Shown piece by piece: positions 13,438 to 14,165 of a stretch of 14,165 nucleotides of DNA. The DNA comes from Deltaproteobacteria bacterium (GTDB taxonomy: Bacteria > Desulfobacterota > Desulfuromonadia > Desulfuromonadales > Geothermobacteraceae): positions 1 through 14,165 of the forward strand of contig RFIO01000396.1 in NCBI GenBank assembly GCA_003695205.1, given 5' to 3'. Numbering within the stretch: position 1 is the first letter of the stretch; every line of letters begins with the position of its first letter. The notes under the pieces are model-generated. The model did not search any database. It saw nothing but the letters and a program-made list of their open reading frames with translations, and was not told the origin of the DNA. The position numbers and the translations under genes were made by a program.

Positions 13438-14165
13438 ATGGTAAATCTGACAATCGACGGCAAACAGGTCACGGTACCCAAGACCTACACCATTTACGAG
13501 GCCGCCCGCGAAGCCGGGATAGACATCCCTGTGCTTTGCTACGCCAAGAAACTGCTGCCGTTCGGCGCCTGTCGCGTCTGCCTTGTAGAGGTCGAGCAGA
13601 TGAAGGGGCGCCTGATTCCCTCCTGTACCACTCCGGTCACCGAGGGGATGGTGGTCACGACGACCTCCGAAGAAATCCGCAAGGTCCGCAAGACCGTGCT
13701 GGAATTTCTGCTGGTCAACCACGTGGTCGAATGTCCGGTCTGCGACAAGGGCGGCGAGTGCGAACTGCAGGAGCTGACCTACGACTACGAGGTGGTCACC
13801 AATCGCTTCGAGGGGGAGAAGTTTCATTACGAAACGGATGAGAACAACCCCTTCATTGAGCGCAACATGAATCGTTGCGTCCTGTGCGGCCGGTGTGTGC
13901 GGGTCTGCGATGAAGTTGTGGCCCACGGCTCCTATTCCTTCATCGAGCGCGGATTTGAAACCAAGATCGCCACCGCTTTCGACCGGGGGCTTTCATGCGA
14001 ATTCTGCGGGCAGTGTGTTTCTCTCTGCCCGGTCGGTGCCCTGCTGCCGCGGCCGTTCAAGTTCAAGGCCCGTCCCTGGCAGCTCAAGGAAGTCGACACC
14101 GTGTGCGGTTACTGCGGCAACGGCTGCACCCATACCCTCGGGGTCAAGGACAACCAGGTCCAGAC
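13438..14165 (+). CDS. nuoG: NADH-quinone oxidoreductase (complex I) subunit G, 3' truncated by window
   Basis: The first 242 codons of the large Fe-S subunit, which links the NADH module to the quinone arm. Visible ligands in order: [2Fe-2S] N1b with Cys34, 45, 48, 63; the His-ligated cluster N5 with His95, Cys99, 102, 108 in NHVVECPVCDKGGECELQ; two ferredoxin motifs with Cys147, 150, 153, 157 and Cys187, 190, 193, 197; then VCGYCGNGC (Cys223, 226, 230), the start of a molybdopterin-oxidoreductase-type domain with an N7-like cluster whose fourth ligand lies beyond the window. GAGGATA precedes the ATG at 13438. The gene is 40 bases after nuoF, and the remaining nuo genes (H to N) presumably follow. 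Confidence 0.95.
   Translation, partial: MVNLTIDGKQVTVPKTYTIYEAAREAGIDIPVLCYAKKLLPFGACRVCLVEVEQMKGRLIPSCTTPVTEGMVVTTTSEEIRKVRKTVLEFLLVNHVVECPVCDKGGECELQELTYDYEVVTNRFEGEKFHYETDENNPFIERNMNRCVLCGRCVRVCDEVVAHGSYSFIERGFETKIATAFDRGLSCEFCGQCVSLCPVGALLPRPFKFKARPWQLKEVDTVCGYCGNGCTHTLGVKDNQVQ

Noticed and set aside
1..14165. CRISPR arrays, tRNA or rRNA genes, insertion sequences, phage genes
   Set aside because: I saw no regularly spaced repeats, no tRNA- or rRNA-like stretches, no transposase or integrase motifs and no target-site duplications; the window is ordinary core metabolism plus signalling.

Overview
The window is about 14 kb of GC-rich bacterial DNA holding two multi-subunit NADH-linked respiratory complexes, separated by a two-gene signalling module on the opposite strand. 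The gene content suggests an anaerobic respiring member of the Desulfuromonadales/Geobacterales (formerly Deltaproteobacteria). The reasons are unfused nuoC and nuoD, a NuoF extended at both ends with iron-sulfur domains, a complete Rnf complex, and a PAS-GGDEF protein plus a soluble hybrid histidine kinase of the kind common in that group. This placement is inference from protein character; no marker gene is present.

Layout. 1-216 is the 3' end of a gene, possibly an SCP2-like domain protein, followed by a good intrinsic terminator. 217-404 carries a near-consensus sigma-70 promoter whose -35/-10 spacer is filled by an inverted repeat. 405-5401 is a tight rnfABCDGE operon (ferredoxin:NAD+ oxidoreductase, ion-pumping). 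rnfC and rnfD are 2 nt apart, and rnfD/rnfG and rnfG/rnfE overlap. On the minus strand, a GAF-HisKA-HATPase-REC hybrid kinase (8118 to 6382) is followed by a PAS-GGDEF diguanylate cyclase (6317 to 5337). The cyclase runs 65 bp antisense into the 3' end of rnfE. 8119-8464 is a divergent, partly AT-rich control region with a perfect 16-bp palindrome just upstream of a probable nuo promoter. From 8465 to the end runs nuoABCDEF and the first 242 codons of nuoG, all on the plus strand, cut by the window edge.

How the genes fit together. Rnf couples reduced ferredoxin and NAD+ to ion translocation (or the reverse), and Nuo couples NADH to quinone reduction. Placing both next to each other would let a cell exchange electrons between ferredoxin, NADH and menaquinone from one locus. 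The kinase and cyclase between them look like a sensory module, both with cysteine-rich sensor regions. A role in controlling either operon is only inferred from position.

Most of the window is well-known biology. The points that deserve a second look are the two candidate operators, the HydB-like NuoF with an altered N-terminal cluster motif, the cysteine-rich PAS domain, the mixed character of the Rnf operon, and the overlapping convergent 3' ends. I did not find a clearly new system.
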